Assembly: GCA_951800645.1 (NCBI GenBank)
Contig: CATOIK010000013.1
Span: 1-64,000 of the forward strand
DNA: 64,000 nt
Direction of reading: 5' to 3'
Source: an uncultured Eubacteriales bacterium
GTDB lineage: Bacteria; Bacillota; Clostridia; Lachnospirales; Lachnospiraceae
Shown: piece by piece, positions 40,403 through 50,150 of the stretch
How the letters are laid out: each line of letters begins with the position of its first letter
Position numbering within the stretch: the stretch's first letter is position 1
Notes under the pieces: model-generated
Told to the model about the DNA's origin: nothing
The model's database searches: none
The model's input: only the letters and a program-made list of their open reading frames with translations
Made by a program: the position numbers and the translations under genes

Positions 40403-42355
40403 TTATTTTTCCTTCTGCTCCATATCTCTCGCCTGCGCTAAATCTGCCAGCCAGATTTGCCGGCTGGCGTCACTGGGCATCCGCAGATCTCCCCGCGGAG
40501 ACATGCCTACGCTGCCCACTTTAGGGCCGTCCGGCAGGCAGGACCGCTTAAACTGCTGAGAGAAGAACCGGCGGCAGAACACATCCAGCCACTTGAAGAT
40601 CGTCTCTTTATCATATTCTCCCTTAAAGGCCGTTTGTGCCAGACGGTAAATTTTAGACGGCATACAGCCGTACCGCAGCACATAGTAGAGGAAGAAATCG
40701 TGCAGCTCGTAGGGGCCTACCAAATCCTCTGTTTTCTGGGCGATGGCTCCATCTACCGGCGGCAGAAGCTCCGGGCTTACAGGCGTGTCCAAAACATCCA
40801 AAAGCACTGCCTGCAGCGTTTCCTCGCCGCAGGTATCTGCATAGTACCGGACCAGATGGCGCACCAGGGTTTTAGGCACGGAAGCATTTACTCCATACAT
40901 GGACATATGGTCTCCGTTATAGGTAGCCCAGCCTAAGGCCAGCTCCGACATGTCTCCAGTGCCGATCACCAGGCCGTTTACCTGGTTTGCCATATCCATC
41001 AGCACCTGGGTCCGCTCTCTGGCCTGTCCGTTTTCGTAGGTTACATCGTGTTTGTCCAGGCTCTGGCCAATATCTGCAAAGTGCTGGGTCACAGACTTTT
41101 TAATGTCTACTTCAGTCAGAGTTGCCCCCAGCTCCTCTGCCATCCGGCAGGCGTTCTGATAAGTCCGGTCTGTAGTTCCAAAACAGGGCATGGTTATTCC
41201 GTGAATGTTATTCCGGCTGATGCCCAGCATATCAAAGGCTTTGGCAGTCACCAAAAGAGCCAGGGTGGAGTCCAGTCCACCGGAAAGCCCCAGCACTGCG
41301 GTCTGACATCCGATGTGTTCCAGCCGCTTTTTCAGGCCCATAGCCTGAATGGTAAAAATCTCCTGGCACCGCTCTGCCCTGGTCTTCTCTTCTGCAGGAA
41401 CAAAGGGGCGGCTGTCAATAAACCGGCGCAGTTTTTTCTGCTGCAGTTTTTCCATGGCAGAAGTGTCCAGAGAAAAATCCCAGACCATATAATCTGAATG
41501 GGAAGCCGCCGGATAGGTAGTGGTCTTTCTCCGCTCTGCGGCCAGCTTTTCCAGATCCATATCTGCATAAATGATCCCAGTTTCAAACCGTTTGGATTCT
41601 GCCAGAATCTGACCGTCCTCTGAAATCAGGTTGTGGCCGCCGAACACCAGGTCCTGGGTAGATTCCCCTTCTCCTGCATTGGCATAAACATAGCCGCAAA
41701 TCAGGCGGGCAGACTGGCCGCTTACCAGGCGGCGGCGATACTCTGCTTTCCCAACGGTTTCATCGCTGGCAGAGCAGTTTATCATTACGGTGGCACCGGC
41801 CAGTACATGCCCGATGCTGGGAGGATTAGAAACCCACAGATCCTCGCAGATTTCCGCCCCTACTACCAGAGAGGGAATATCCGCGCAGCGAAACAGCAGC
41901 TTGCTTCCCATGGGAAGCAGTCTGCCTTCCCACTGGGTCATAACCGGCTCGTCAAAGCCTTCTGCAAAATACCGCTGCTCATAAAATTCGCCGTAATTGG
42001 GCAGATTTTTCTTGGGAACCAGCCCTAAAAGCTCTCCGCCGCAAATGGCTGCCGCCACATTAAAAAGCTTTCCCTCATGCTCCCAGGGAAGCCCCGCAAA
42101 CACCAGCACAGGCTTTCCCTCTGTAAACTTCACAAGCTCTTTTAGCTGGGCCTTTGCCTGACGGATCAGCACATCCTGAAGAAACAGATCTCCGCAGGTG
42201 TAGGCAGTCAGACACAGCTCCGGAAACACCATCAGCCCGGCGCCGTTTCTCACCCCTTCATCAATCATATCGCAAATTACGGTCCGGTTATAAACCGGAT
42301 CTGCTACCTTAACCTCCGGCGTGGCTGCCGCCACCCGGAAAAAACCATCTTTCAT
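40403..42355 (-). CDS. nadE: Glutamine-dependent NAD+ synthetase
   Basis: A 650-residue fused enzyme amidating nicotinate adenine dinucleotide. The N-terminal nitrilase-type glutaminase (about 1-290) has the Glu-Lys-Cys triad: FPELCLTAY, VPKKNLPNYGEFYEQR and VVGAEICEDLWV. The C-terminal synthetase (about 320-645) has the PP-loop AVLGLSGGLDSTLALLVTA and GTGDMSELALGWATYNGDHM. Length is that of the long bacterial form. Read from a clear promoter divergent from the Rrf2 gene. Confidence 0.96.
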   Translation of the reverse strand: MKDGFFRVAAATPEVKVADPVYNRTVICDMIDEGVRNGAGLMVFPELCLTAYTCGDLFLQDVLIRQAKAQLKELVKFTEGKPVLVFAGLPWEHEGKLFNVAAAICGGELLGLVPKKNLPNYGEFYEQRYFAEGFDEPVMTQWEGRLLPMGSKLLFRCADIPSLVVGAEICEDLWVSNPPSIGHVLAGATVMINCSASDETVGKAEYRRRLVSGQSARLICGYVYANAGEGESTQDLVFGGHNLISEDGQILAESKRFETGIIYADMDLEKLAAERRKTTTYPAASHSDYMVWDFSLDTSAMEKLQQKKLRRFIDSRPFVPAEEKTRAERCQEIFTIQAMGLKKRLEHIGCQTAVLGLSGGLDSTLALLVTAKAFDMLGISRNNIHGITMPCFGTTDRTYQNACRMAEELGATLTEVDIKKSVTQHFADIGQSLDKHDVTYENGQARERTQVLMDMANQVNGLVIGTGDMSELALGWATYNGDHMSMYGVNASVPKTLVRHLVRYYADTCGEETLQAVLLDVLDTPVSPELLPPVDGAIAQKTEDLVGPYELHDFFLYYVLRYGCMPSKIYRLAQTAFKGEYDKETIFKWLDVFCRRFFSQQFKRSCLPDGPKVGSVGMSPRGDLRMPSDASRQIWLADLAQARDMEQKEK

Positions 42356-42393
42356 ATCTTGTTCCCCCTAAAGGAGTTAATAGAATTGCTTAT

Positions 42394-42422
42394 AGCATAT
42401 CCTAAACTCAAATAACTTGCAA
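42394..42422 (-). promoter_or_regulatory. Promoter of nadE
   Basis: TTGCAA (42422-42417), 17 bp, TATGCT (42399-42394), about 40 bp before the nadE start. Confidence 0.7.
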
Positions 42423-42428
42423 CCCATG

Positions 42429-42457
42429 TTTACATTTCCTTTGTTTTTTTGTAAAAT
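42429..42457 (+). promoter_or_regulatory. Promoter of the Rrf2-type gene
   Basis: TTTACA, 17 bp, TAAAAT. The leader that follows contains AAAATGC-TGC-GCATTTT inside a larger CGCCA..TGGCG pairing (about 42481-42513). The promoter is back to back with that of nadE, 7 bp apart. Confidence 0.75.
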
Positions 42458-42555
42458 GAAAACTACTGTTCAGAGCCAACCGCCAAAATGCTGCGCATTT
42501 TCTCGGTGTGGCGTATCCGCCAAATAAAACCATCTTGGGGGAAAGGAGAAAATCT

Positions 42556-42987
42556 ATGAAAATTTCCACGAAAGGGCGCTATGCCCTGCGTATGATGATA
42601 GAATTTGGAATGAACCCAGGGGAATGCACCAAAATCAGCCAGGTGGCTGCCCGGCAGGGCATCTCCGACAAATATTTAGAGCAGATTGTAACCCTGCTTC
42701 ATAAAGCCGGCTATGTCCGCAGCGTCCGGGGGCCGCAGGGCGGCTACATGCTGACAAAAACTCCGGAGGAATACACCGTAGGCATGATCCTGCGGCAGAC
42801 AGAAGGAAGCCTCTCCCCTGTCTCCTGTGTAGACGACGATGCAGAGCCATGCCGCCGGGCCGCCCAGTGTGCTACCTTAACTGTATGGCAGAAATTAAAG
42901 GACGCCATCGACAGCGTAGTGGACCATGTAACTTTGGCTGACCTGATTGAGGAACAGCGGCAGAAGCCGGATGCAAATCTGATGTGA
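42556..42987 (+). CDS. Rrf2-family transcriptional regulator
   Basis: A 143-residue Rrf2 protein. The winged helix (residues 1-75) has MKISTKGRYALRMMIEF, KYLEQIVTLLHKAGYVRSVR and GPQGGYML. Three cysteines (SCVDDDAEPCRRAAQC, about 98-113) match the cluster-binding loop of IscR/CymR-type members, so iron-sulphur or redox sensing is plausible. I start at 42556, which follows AAAGGAG; an earlier in-frame ATG lacks a site. The tcdA gene follows by 45 bp; no isc/suf genes are adjacent. Confidence 0.92.
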   Translation: MKISTKGRYALRMMIEFGMNPGECTKISQVAARQGISDKYLEQIVTLLHKAGYVRSVRGPQGGYMLTKTPEEYTVGMILRQTEGSLSPVSCVDDDAEPCRRAAQCATLTVWQKLKDAIDSVVDHVTLADLIEEQRQKPDANLM

Positions 42988-43032
42988 GGCAGCAGCTTAA
43001 AACCATTTCCTGCAAATAAAAGGAGAATTTCC

Positions 43033-43767
43033 ATGAATGAATTTACCAGAACAGAAATGCTGATTGGTTCTGAAGGACAAAGGAAGCTGGCTGACTCTAC
43101 GGTTGTGGTCTTTGGCGTAGGCGGCGTAGGCTCCCACTGTATTGAAGCCCTGGCCCGCTGCGGCGTCGGACATCTGGTGCTGGTGGACAACGACACCGTC
43201 TCCCTCACCAATTTAAACCGCCAGAGCATTGCCTACCACAGTACTGTCGGCCAGTACAAGACTCAGGTAATGAAAGCCCGCATCCAGGATATTAACCCGG
43301 CAGCAAAGATAGACACCTTTGAAACCTTTGTGCTGGCAGACAATGTAAAGCCGCTCCTGGACAGCCTGGGTCCCATAGACTACCTGGTGGACGCCATCGA
43401 TACCGTCACGGCCAAGCTGGCTCTGGCTCAGTACGCCTATGAAACCGGCACGCCCATCATCGCTTCCATGGGTACCGGAAACAAACTTCACGGAGAGCTG
43501 TTTGAGATTACAGACATTACCAAAACCTCTGTCTGCCCCCTCTGCAAAGTAATGCGGCGGGAGCTTAAAAGTAAGGGCGTCCCCCATTTAAAGGTACTTT
43601 ACTCCAAAGAACAGCCGCTGACGCCCCAGGCCCCGGCAGATGAAAAAGACGGCACTGCAGATAGCAGTACCGCCTCAAAACGCTCTGTTCCCGGAAGCAT
43701 CTCCTTTGTCCCCCCGGTAGCCGGTCTTTTAATTGCCGGTCAGGTGGTTCGGGAACTGCTCTCCTGA
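43033..43767 (+). CDS. tcdA: tRNA threonylcarbamoyladenosine dehydratase TcdA
   Basis: A 244-residue E1-like/ThiF-fold enzyme that cyclises t6A to ct6A in tRNA using ATP. The nucleotide loop is VVVFGVGGVGSHCIEALARC, followed by LVDNDTVSLTNLNRQ. Acceptor-site segments are DYLVDAIDTVTAKLAL and TSVCPLCKVMRRELKSKG. It has no MoaD-like partner nearby, which favours TcdA over a sulphur carrier adenylyltransferase. AAAAGGAG sets the start. It is convergent with the ABC permease gene (3-bp gap). Confidence 0.92.
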   Translation: MNEFTRTEMLIGSEGQRKLADSTVVVFGVGGVGSHCIEALARCGVGHLVLVDNDTVSLTNLNRQSIAYHSTVGQYKTQVMKARIQDINPAAKIDTFETFVLADNVKPLLDSLGPIDYLVDAIDTVTAKLALAQYAYETGTPIIASMGTGNKLHGELFEITDITKTSVCPLCKVMRRELKSKGVPHLKVLYSKEQPLTPQAPADEKDGTADSSTASKRSVPGSISFVPPVAGLLIAGQVVRELLS

Positions 43768-43770
43768 CCT

Positions 43771-44979
43771 TTATTCGTAACGCAGCGCCTCAATGGGATC
43801 CTTCTTCGCCGCCTTGGAGGCCGGATACATTCCAAAGAAAATTCCTACCAGGGCGGAAAATCCCACTGCCAGAAGCACTACGGAAGGCCGCACCACTGCA
43901 GTCACTCCAAGGACTGCTCCCACGGCAGACACCAGGCCGCTCCCCAGCAGGATTCCTATCATACCGCCGCAGGCAGACAAAAGAGCTGACTCTGTCAGAA
44001 ACTGAATCATAATATCCTTGGTTCTGGCTCCCAGGCTTTTCCGGATGCCAATTTCCCTGGTCCTCTCTGTCACAGATACCAGCATAATGTTCATGATGCC
44101 GATGCCGCCTACTAGCAGGGAAATTGCTGCAATACCGCCTACTGCCGCAGACAGGCCGCCCATCATGGAGTCCATCATTCCCATCTCCTCTACTGCAGTA
44201 GCCATATAATAATCCTCCGCATCCCGCATCTTCAGCCGTCCGATAAACACCTTCAGCCTTCCAAAGAAATCATCCAGATTCACATCATCCTTTGCATACA
44301 CCCGCATGGCGTAAAAATAGTCGTTAGGCCAGGTCAGCAGTGTGTAGGGAATAAAGGCGCTGCCTCCGTCACTCTGCCCCATCATCATGGCCTGGAACGG
44401 ACTCAGATCTTTCTTATAAACACCCACTACCGTATACTCGTCGGTGCTTCCGTAGATGGTGGTGCGGAAAGTCCGCCCAACGGCGTTCTCCACACCGAAC
44501 AACTGCAGGGCGCTTTTCACATCCATTACTACATTTTTTCGCCGTCCCTTTACATCCCCTTCGTTTAAATAGCGGCCATATATGATGTTCACCGGCTGCA
44601 CATCCTGATAATTATAATCGATTCCCTGAAAATCAAATTTCACCTTGGCCCGTCCATAAAGAGCGTCTGCAGAAACATAGGACTGACTGTCAATGTAGGC
44701 GATTTCATCGCCGAACACCTCTTTCACCCGCTCTAAATCATCCAGAGTAAAGTAGTCGCTCTGGCGCACATCGTCAAGCCAGTAGCCAATGGAAATATAG
44801 GCCTGGGTCAGTCCCACTTCTTTATAAAGGTCTGCAAACATGGTCCGCATGGTATCGCCGATGGACACAATGGAGATTACGGAGCCGATGCCGATGATAA
44901 TCCCCAGCATAGTCAGAAAGGACCGCATTTTATTGATTCGGATGGCGGAAAAGGCCATCTTCATATTTTCAATCAGCAT
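43771..44979 (-). CDS. MacB/YtrF-like ABC transporter permease
   Basis: A 402-residue FtsX-type permease: one N-terminal membrane helix (LTMLGIIIGIGSVISIVSIG), a large extracytoplasmic MacB core domain (about 45-265), and three C-terminal helices including VGGIGIMNIMLVSVTERTRE and IGIRKSLGARTKDIMIQFLT. I start at 44979 (MLIENMKMAFSAIRINKMRS) after GGGGAGGGG; the frame is open further upstream. It is the last gene of a six-gene operon and pairs with the ATPase whose stop is one base upstream. Antibiotic or peptide efflux, or mechanotransmission, is the likely role. Confidence 0.9.
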   Translation of the reverse strand: MLIENMKMAFSAIRINKMRSFLTMLGIIIGIGSVISIVSIGDTMRTMFADLYKEVGLTQAYISIGYWLDDVRQSDYFTLDDLERVKEVFGDEIAYIDSQSYVSADALYGRAKVKFDFQGIDYNYQDVQPVNIIYGRYLNEGDVKGRRKNVVMDVKSALQLFGVENAVGRTFRTTIYGSTDEYTVVGVYKKDLSPFQAMMMGQSDGGSAFIPYTLLTWPNDYFYAMRVYAKDDVNLDDFFGRLKVFIGRLKMRDAEDYYMATAVEEMGMMDSMMGGLSAAVGGIAAISLLVGGIGIMNIMLVSVTERTREIGIRKSLGARTKDIMIQFLTESALLSACGGMIGILLGSGLVSAVGAVLGVTAVVRPSVVLLAVGFSALVGIFFGMYPASKAAKKDPIEALRYE

Positions 44980-44980
44980 G

Positions 44981-45748
44981 TCACCCCTCCCCTTCCATAA
45001 AGTCCGTATTCTTTTCCACCTGGGCTGCAATCCCAGGGCGATGAGGCTCGTTAGGCTGGTCGCTGATTATCTCCCCATCCCGGAAACGGATGATACGCCT
45101 GGTGTAGGCAGCGATCTCCTCCTCGTGAGTGACCAGCACCACCGTGGTGCCTTCTGCATGAAGCTTTGTAAAAAGCTCCATAATTTCCAATGACGCAGCA
45201 GTATCCAGATTTCCCGTAGGCTCATCTGCTAAAAGCAGAGGCGGATTGTTGGCTAAGGCTCTGGCAATCGCCACCCGCTGCCGCTGTCCGCCGGACAGCT
45301 CGTTAGGCTGATGGTGAATCCGCTTTCCCAATCCTACCCTCTTTAAAAGCTCCTCTGCCCGTTCCTCTCTGGCTTTTCTGGAAATCCGGGCATAGGTCAT
45401 AGGCAGCTCCACATTTTTCAGAGCTGACATACGGGAAATCAGATTAAAGGACTGAAACACAAACCCAATCTTTTTATTGCGAATCAGAGAAAGCTCATCC
45501 GAAGACATTCCGGCCACATCCACTCCGTCCAGATAGTAGTGGCCTAAGGACGGCCGGTCCAGACATCCTAAAATATTCATCAGGGTGGATTTTCCGGAGC
45601 CGGACTGACCCATGATTGCCACAAACTCTCCCCGCCGGATGGTAAGATTCACCCGCTTTAAGCCCAGAACCTTTAACGCGCCGGTATCATAAATCTTTGC
45701 CATATCCTCCAGGCAAATCAATTCCTCTGCAAGTTGTTCTTCCTTCAT
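44981..45748 (-). CDS. LolD/MacB/YtrE-like ABC ATP-binding protein
   Basis: A 255-residue ATPase. Walker A is GQSGSGKST (about 48-56), Q-loop FVFQSFNLI, signature [15 protein letters not shown], Walker [13 protein letters not shown] and the H-loop VLVTHEEE. The MacB-type permease directly downstream is its partner and the HlyD-like adaptor gene lies 12 bp upstream. AGGAGG precedes the ATG. Confidence 0.93.
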   Translation of the reverse strand: MKEEQLAEELICLEDMAKIYDTGALKVLGLKRVNLTIRRGEFVAIMGQSGSGKSTLMNILGCLDRPSLGHYYLDGVDVAGMSSDELSLIRNKKIGFVFQSFNLISRMSALKNVELPMTYARISRKAREERAEELLKRVGLGKRIHHQPNELSGGQRQRVAIARALANNPPLLLADEPTGNLDTAASLEIMELFTKLHAEGTTVVLVTHEEEIAAYTRRIIRFRDGEIISDQPNEPHRPGIAAQVEKNTDFMEGEG

Positions 45749-45760
45749 GGCGCGCCTCCT

Positions 45761-47092
45761 TTACATCTGCGGCATCGCCGTTACGGCCATTCCATCCGTC
45801 ATCATGGGTTCCGGCGTCACAATGTAGGTCAGGTTTTCATTCAGGCCCTCTCCCTTTACCTCCATAGACACATCACTTTCCACTCCGGTCTCTACCGGAT
45901 AAAGCTTTACCAGACCGTTCTCCACAACAGCCAGGTAAGTGCCGTCCTCCCGCTCTAAAACAGCAGACACCGGCACCACCCACACATCCTCTGCCCTGTT
46001 TAAAACGATTTTCGCCCTGGCAGTAATTCCGGCAATCAGTTTGGTGTCGGAATTCTGAATCTGAATGGTAGTGGGAATAACCCGCTCTGTAGAGCCGCCG
46101 CCCTTTTCCTCACCGGTAGGGGAAATGGCGGTAATAACGCCTTTTTCCACTGCGCCGTCTAAAATATCTGCGGAAATCTCCGCCTCCTGGCCCAGCTTCA
46201 CCTTTCCGATGGAATACTCGCTGACACTGATCTTCATTTCCAGATGCTCCAGATTATCAATGACAAACAGCGGCTTATCATCGTCTACCATATCTGCAAA
46301 CCGGCCCACACGGGAATTTACCCGCACCACCGTACCTGCAATGGGGCTTTTTACTTCTGTATCTTCCAGTTCTTCCTTTTTCTGCTCCAATGCAAACTCA
46401 GCGTTTTCCACCTGCAAAAAGAAGGATTCATCTGCTGTAGCACGGCCCTTTTCCAGCCGGTAACCGGCAGTCTGGCGTCTGGCGTCGTTTAAAGCATTGG
46501 CTGCGGCTTCCATCTCCACCTGGGAAATATCGCCGTTCTGAAACAGCACTGCCTTTCTGTCATAATCTCTCTGGGCAGCCTGCTCATCCTGCAGCGCTTT
46601 AGCATAACCGTTTTCCGCATCCCGTTTAGCCTCATTTAGATTTGCCACTGCCAGATCATAGGCATTCTGGGCAATGTCTACTTCCTTCTGGGCGCCCTTG
46701 GTATCCAGACGGGCCAGCACCTGTCCGGCTTCCACCTTGTCTCCCTCTTTTACCAGAATCTCCTGGATTTCTGCGTGCAGGCGAGAAACCACCTCAGCGC
46801 TGTCTGTGCCGGAAACCGGGCCGCTGATGGAAAGGACCTCCTCTACAGTACCCCTGGCAAGAGTCTGAGTAACTGCCAAAGCTCCGCTATCTGCTTTTCC
46901 GCCTCCTAATCCGGAAACCACAACCAGAGCGGCAGCCAAGGCCGCCACTCCCGTTATTATCTTTCTCTTTCTGCTCCAGGAGCGAATCGGCCCCAAAAGC
47001 CGTTTTTTCTTTTTCGGCTTCTTACCTCCTGGTTCTTCATTTAACAATGCGTTTAATTCCTTCTCGTATTCCTGGTCAGACATGGCTGTCAT
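45761..47092 (-). CDS. HlyD/MacA-like membrane fusion (adaptor) protein
   Basis: A 443-residue adaptor. After a ~45-residue basic cytoplasmic tail (GGKKPKKKKRLLGPIRSWSR) comes one membrane helix (about 50-70). A lipoyl-like half (VEAGQVLARLDTKGAQKEVD), a coiled-coil hairpin (about 135-230; NAYDLAVANLNEAKRDAENG), the second lipoyl half (VKSPIAGTVVRVNS) and beta-barrel domains follow. Such adaptors in Gram-positives extend MacB-type permeases across the cell wall zone. It has no counterpart in the classical B. subtilis Ytr operon. Confidence 0.9.
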   Translation of the reverse strand: MTAMSDQEYEKELNALLNEEPGGKKPKKKKRLLGPIRSWSRKRKIITGVAALAAALVVVSGLGGGKADSGALAVTQTLARGTVEEVLSISGPVSGTDSAEVVSRLHAEIQEILVKEGDKVEAGQVLARLDTKGAQKEVDIAQNAYDLAVANLNEAKRDAENGYAKALQDEQAAQRDYDRKAVLFQNGDISQVEMEAAANALNDARRQTAGYRLEKGRATADESFFLQVENAEFALEQKKEELEDTEVKSPIAGTVVRVNSRVGRFADMVDDDKPLFVIDNLEHLEMKISVSEYSIGKVKLGQEAEISADILDGAVEKGVITAISPTGEEKGGGSTERVIPTTIQIQNSDTKLIAGITARAKIVLNRAEDVWVVPVSAVLEREDGTYLAVVENGLVKLYPVETGVESDVSMEVKGEGLNENLTYIVTPEPMMTDGMAVTAMPQM

Positions 47093-47122
47093 ATCTCCTT
47101 TTATGTTTCTTATTCTGTCAGA

Positions 47123-49276
47123 TTATTTTGCCTGTCCATTCCCCTCAGAAAGGCGCTCCTCCAAAAACTCCGGCACCCGGCCTTTGGGAATGGCAACAGG
47201 ATACTGGTGGTTTTCCTTAAAATCCAAATCGGACAATGTAACTGCAATATCCAGATTTTCAGTTTCCAGCAGCGGATTATAATAGGCAATCCTCGGAATT
47301 ATCAGCACATCTGTAAGCGCGTCTATTTCCTCCGGCTCCGTCACCGTGATTTCTTTCACAAGGCCATTCTCACCATACTGGATAATGCGTGCATTGTAAA
47401 CAGAAACCTGGTCATAAAAATCCCCTGCCTGGATTCCATACTGACCAAGCAAAGCAATCGTCTTTTTAAAGGAAGGATAAATGGGATAGAAATCCTTATC
47501 GTTCATCTCATAAGAATAATGCCACCGCAGCTCCGGATAATTCTGGAAGCCCTGGGCGTCCTCCCGCTTCCACCAGCTAAGCCCTTCCAGATCCAAAGCA
47601 CTGTAAAAACGAATCAGGCCTACAGGCGGTTCCTGCTTCATCTGCTCAAAGGTAAGGGTCTTGAATTCTTCCTGATAGGTTTCTAAAAGCTGCTCTGCTT
47701 CTTCCTCTGTCAGAGCGTCCAGCCTGATCTCCTCCCGGTCTCCGCCGGTCCGATAGCCCACCTGGACTACAGAATCTGCGCTCCGCTCCATAAGGGGGAA
47801 CATGGCCTTCTGAAACTCATCATTTGCATAAACAGCCTCAAACAGCTCCATGTTTTTATCCAGACTTATGTAATAGCTGCGGTATACCTTTTTTCCGTTC
47901 TTTAAGGTATAAGCGATGTTTACCCGCTCATAATGTTCTCCGTCCCGGCGTTCCGCGTCTATTTCAGCAATTCCTGCCTCAGCCAGCCGAAGCACAGTAT
48001 CCACATCTCTGATTTCCATGTTATAAAGAGGCCAGTTTTTCTCAGGCCGCTCCCAAACGATGGTTCCGTCTTCCCGCTCTCTGGTTCCGCCGTAAGATAC
48101 CCAGCCGGAGAAGGATGTCATATCCACAGACGCCCACTCTACCCTGGAAGCGTCCGGCAGATAGGTATCGTAGCCGAACCAGTCAAAGTAGAAGGAAAAC
48201 AGAATCAAAAGAGACGCTGCGGCGCATCCCACCATCTGCAGAGGATGGGAAAACAGCTTCTTAAAATCAAAGTGATAGATTATCTCAATGATACAATGGG
48301 CAATGACCGTTCCGCAGACTGCGCCGAACACGCCCCAGCCCAGAGATTCCTGCAGCCCCCAGAAAAATGCGCACATTCCCACGGAAAACAACAGAACCAA
48401 GATAACCCGGATAATCGGCTTGGTTACCTCAAAGGCCATAGCCTTTCCTGCTGCCTCCGACGGCCGTTTCCGGTAAAGAAAGCAGCCAATAAAAGCCAAA
48501 ACACCGCTGACAGCCACCGTTCCCGCCAGCCGGATCATCTGGGAAGGATCTCCTTTTGTATAGTTCTCCGCTGCAAACAGATATTCCAGCACCGGAGAAA
48601 TCCGGGTAGCACTCTCTATAAACTCCCCACAGGACTCTGTCATAAAGGTGTCAAAAAATATTAAAAAATATCCCTGGGAAAAGGCCGCTGCCAGAGGAAC
48701 CACAGAACAGAACACCACATACCCTAAAAACGCCACCACCAAATTTCCTGTCATAATCATAGCCAGCACTACGGCAGCATACAGCAGGATAAAGTAAATC
48801 AGATGAAGTCCCAGTCCGGACCACACAAGAGGCCAGAGGGCTGCTGCATCTGCTCCGTTTCCGATTGCCACAAAAGCCGCCGCTGCCAGCGCCAAGGTAA
48901 GAGGCACTGTCAGAATCAAAATTCCGCTGATAAAGTTTGCCCCAAACATCAGCTCCCTGCGAATAGGAAGACTGTGGTAAAAATCCATCTTACTTCTGGA
49001 ATTCAAGTAGGAAAAGCTGCTCATGCCGCAGACTAAGGCAGCCGCCATGGTGATAAACACTGTTATGCCGTTTCCGAAGGAATGCATATACTGCATATTT
49101 TTGTTGTAATAGCGAAGGCCTTCCTCCAATGTGGCATAGGTATCTATCTGGCTTGCCTCCATGGCCGCCAGTACCGGATAAGCAAAAAAGCATCCCAGAC
49201 CAATCAGCGCCACGGCCCAGAGCCGGTGTCCCAGATCTTTCTTGAGAAACTTAAAAAATAAGGTTTTTGATGTCAT
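47123..49276 (-). CDS. Large ABC-2-type permease with extracytoplasmic domain (DUF6449-like)
   Basis: A 717-residue protein. The N-terminal third to half has about nine membrane helices, including NSRSKMDFYHSLPIRRELMF, the mark of this permease group. The C-terminal ~340 residues form a soluble domain without a known motif (begins near DWFGYDTYLPDASRVEWASV). It overlaps the upstream ATPase gene by 26 bp with its ribosome site (CGGAGG) inside that gene, so the two form a pair, as YtrB with YtrC/D. The adaptor gene follows after 30 bp. Confidence 0.82.
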   Translation of the reverse strand: MTSKTLFFKFLKKDLGHRLWAVALIGLGCFFAYPVLAAMEASQIDTYATLEEGLRYYNKNMQYMHSFGNGITVFITMAAALVCGMSSFSYLNSRSKMDFYHSLPIRRELMFGANFISGILILTVPLTLALAAAAFVAIGNGADAAALWPLVWSGLGLHLIYFILLYAAVVLAMIMTGNLVVAFLGYVVFCSVVPLAAAFSQGYFLIFFDTFMTESCGEFIESATRISPVLEYLFAAENYTKGDPSQMIRLAGTVAVSGVLAFIGCFLYRKRPSEAAGKAMAFEVTKPIIRVILVLLFSVGMCAFFWGLQESLGWGVFGAVCGTVIAHCIIEIIYHFDFKKLFSHPLQMVGCAAASLLILFSFYFDWFGYDTYLPDASRVEWASVDMTSFSGWVSYGGTREREDGTIVWERPEKNWPLYNMEIRDVDTVLRLAEAGIAEIDAERRDGEHYERVNIAYTLKNGKKVYRSYYISLDKNMELFEAVYANDEFQKAMFPLMERSADSVVQVGYRTGGDREEIRLDALTEEEAEQLLETYQEEFKTLTFEQMKQEPPVGLIRFYSALDLEGLSWWKREDAQGFQNYPELRWHYSYEMNDKDFYPIYPSFKKTIALLGQYGIQAGDFYDQVSVYNARIIQYGENGLVKEITVTEPEEIDALTDVLIIPRIAYYNPLLETENLDIAVTLSDLDFKENHQYPVAIPKGRVPEFLEERLSEGNGQAK

Positions 49277-50150
49277 AGCCGACTACCTCCGTTTCGCTGA
49301 TAAAGATCTCCTCTAAAGACAGAGGAATCGTCTCGTAAAATACCGGATCTGCGTTCTGCATCTGAAACTCTACCATGCTCAAATCTCCCCGCACAGTAAG
49401 AGTAAGCAATTTGCCGCGCCGCTCAGTCTTTAAAATATCAAGGCCGGTCAGAGCTTCCGGCTTCATTTCGTCTTTCAGCACGCACTGAACCTTATGAAGC
49501 TTCATTTTCATCTCATCCAGATCCCTGCTTAACAGGATCCCTCCTTTATGAAGCAGACCCACATGATCGCAGATGTCTTCCAATTCCCGCAGGTTGTGAG
49601 ACGCCACAATCGGAGTCAGATGCCGCTCCTCCATATCGTTTGCAAAAATGCTTTTCACTGCCTGGCGCATAACCGGATCCAGACCGTCAAAGGTCTCGTC
49701 ACAGTACAGATAATCCGTTCCGGCGCAGATACCGCAGATAACGGAAAGCTGTTTCTTCATGCCTTTGGAGAAGGTATTTATCTTTCGTCTCTCATCCAGG
49801 CCAAAGTTTGTCATCAGACTGTGGAACCGGGCTTCATCATAGCCGGGATAAATCATTTTATAATAGGCCATCATCTCCACAGGCGCAGCATTGCTGAAAA
49901 AATACTGGTCGTCTGATATGTAGAAAAATTTACGCTTTGCCTCTGGATTTTCAAACACAGACATGCCGTCTACGGTGATGGTTCCTTCATCCGGTTTTAA
50001 CACGCCTGCCGCCATTCTGAGGAAGGTACTCTTTCCTGCGCCATTGGTTCCAATCAGGCCAAATACGCTGCCGGATTTGATGGTGGCGCTGATATGATCT
50101 ACGGCCACAATGTTGTCAAACTTTTTTGTAAGATTTACCGCTTCTATCAT
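49251..50150 (-). CDS. YtrB-like ABC ATP-binding protein
   Basis: A 299-residue ATPase. Walker A is GTNGAGKST (about 37-45); the signature is FSKGMKKQLSV, the degenerate form common in YtrB-type ATPases; Walker B plus catalytic Glu is YLYCDETFDGLDP; the H-loop is PIVASHNL. I start at 50150 (MIEAVNLTKKFDNIVAVDHI) after AAGGAGG. Its ATG overlaps the regulator's stop codon (ATGA). Partner permease is encoded immediately downstream. Confidence 0.92.
   Translation of the reverse strand: MIEAVNLTKKFDNIVAVDHISATIKSGSVFGLIGTNGAGKSTFLRMAAGVLKPDEGTITVDGMSVFENPEAKRKFFYISDDQYFFSNAAPVEMMAYYKMIYPGYDEARFHSLMTNFGLDERRKINTFSKGMKKQLSVICGICAGTDYLYCDETFDGLDPVMRQAVKSIFANDMEERHLTPIVASHNLRELEDICDHVGLLHKGGILLSRDLDEMKMKLHKVQCVLKDEMKPEALTGLDILKTERRGKLLTLTVRGDLSMVEFQMQNADPVFYETIPLSLEEIFISETEVVGYDIKNLIF

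Noticed and set aside
45761-47092. Adaptor as part of a tripartite RND pump
   Set aside because: No RND transporter or outer-membrane channel is present and the organism is Gram-positive; the MacB-type partner genes are adjacent.
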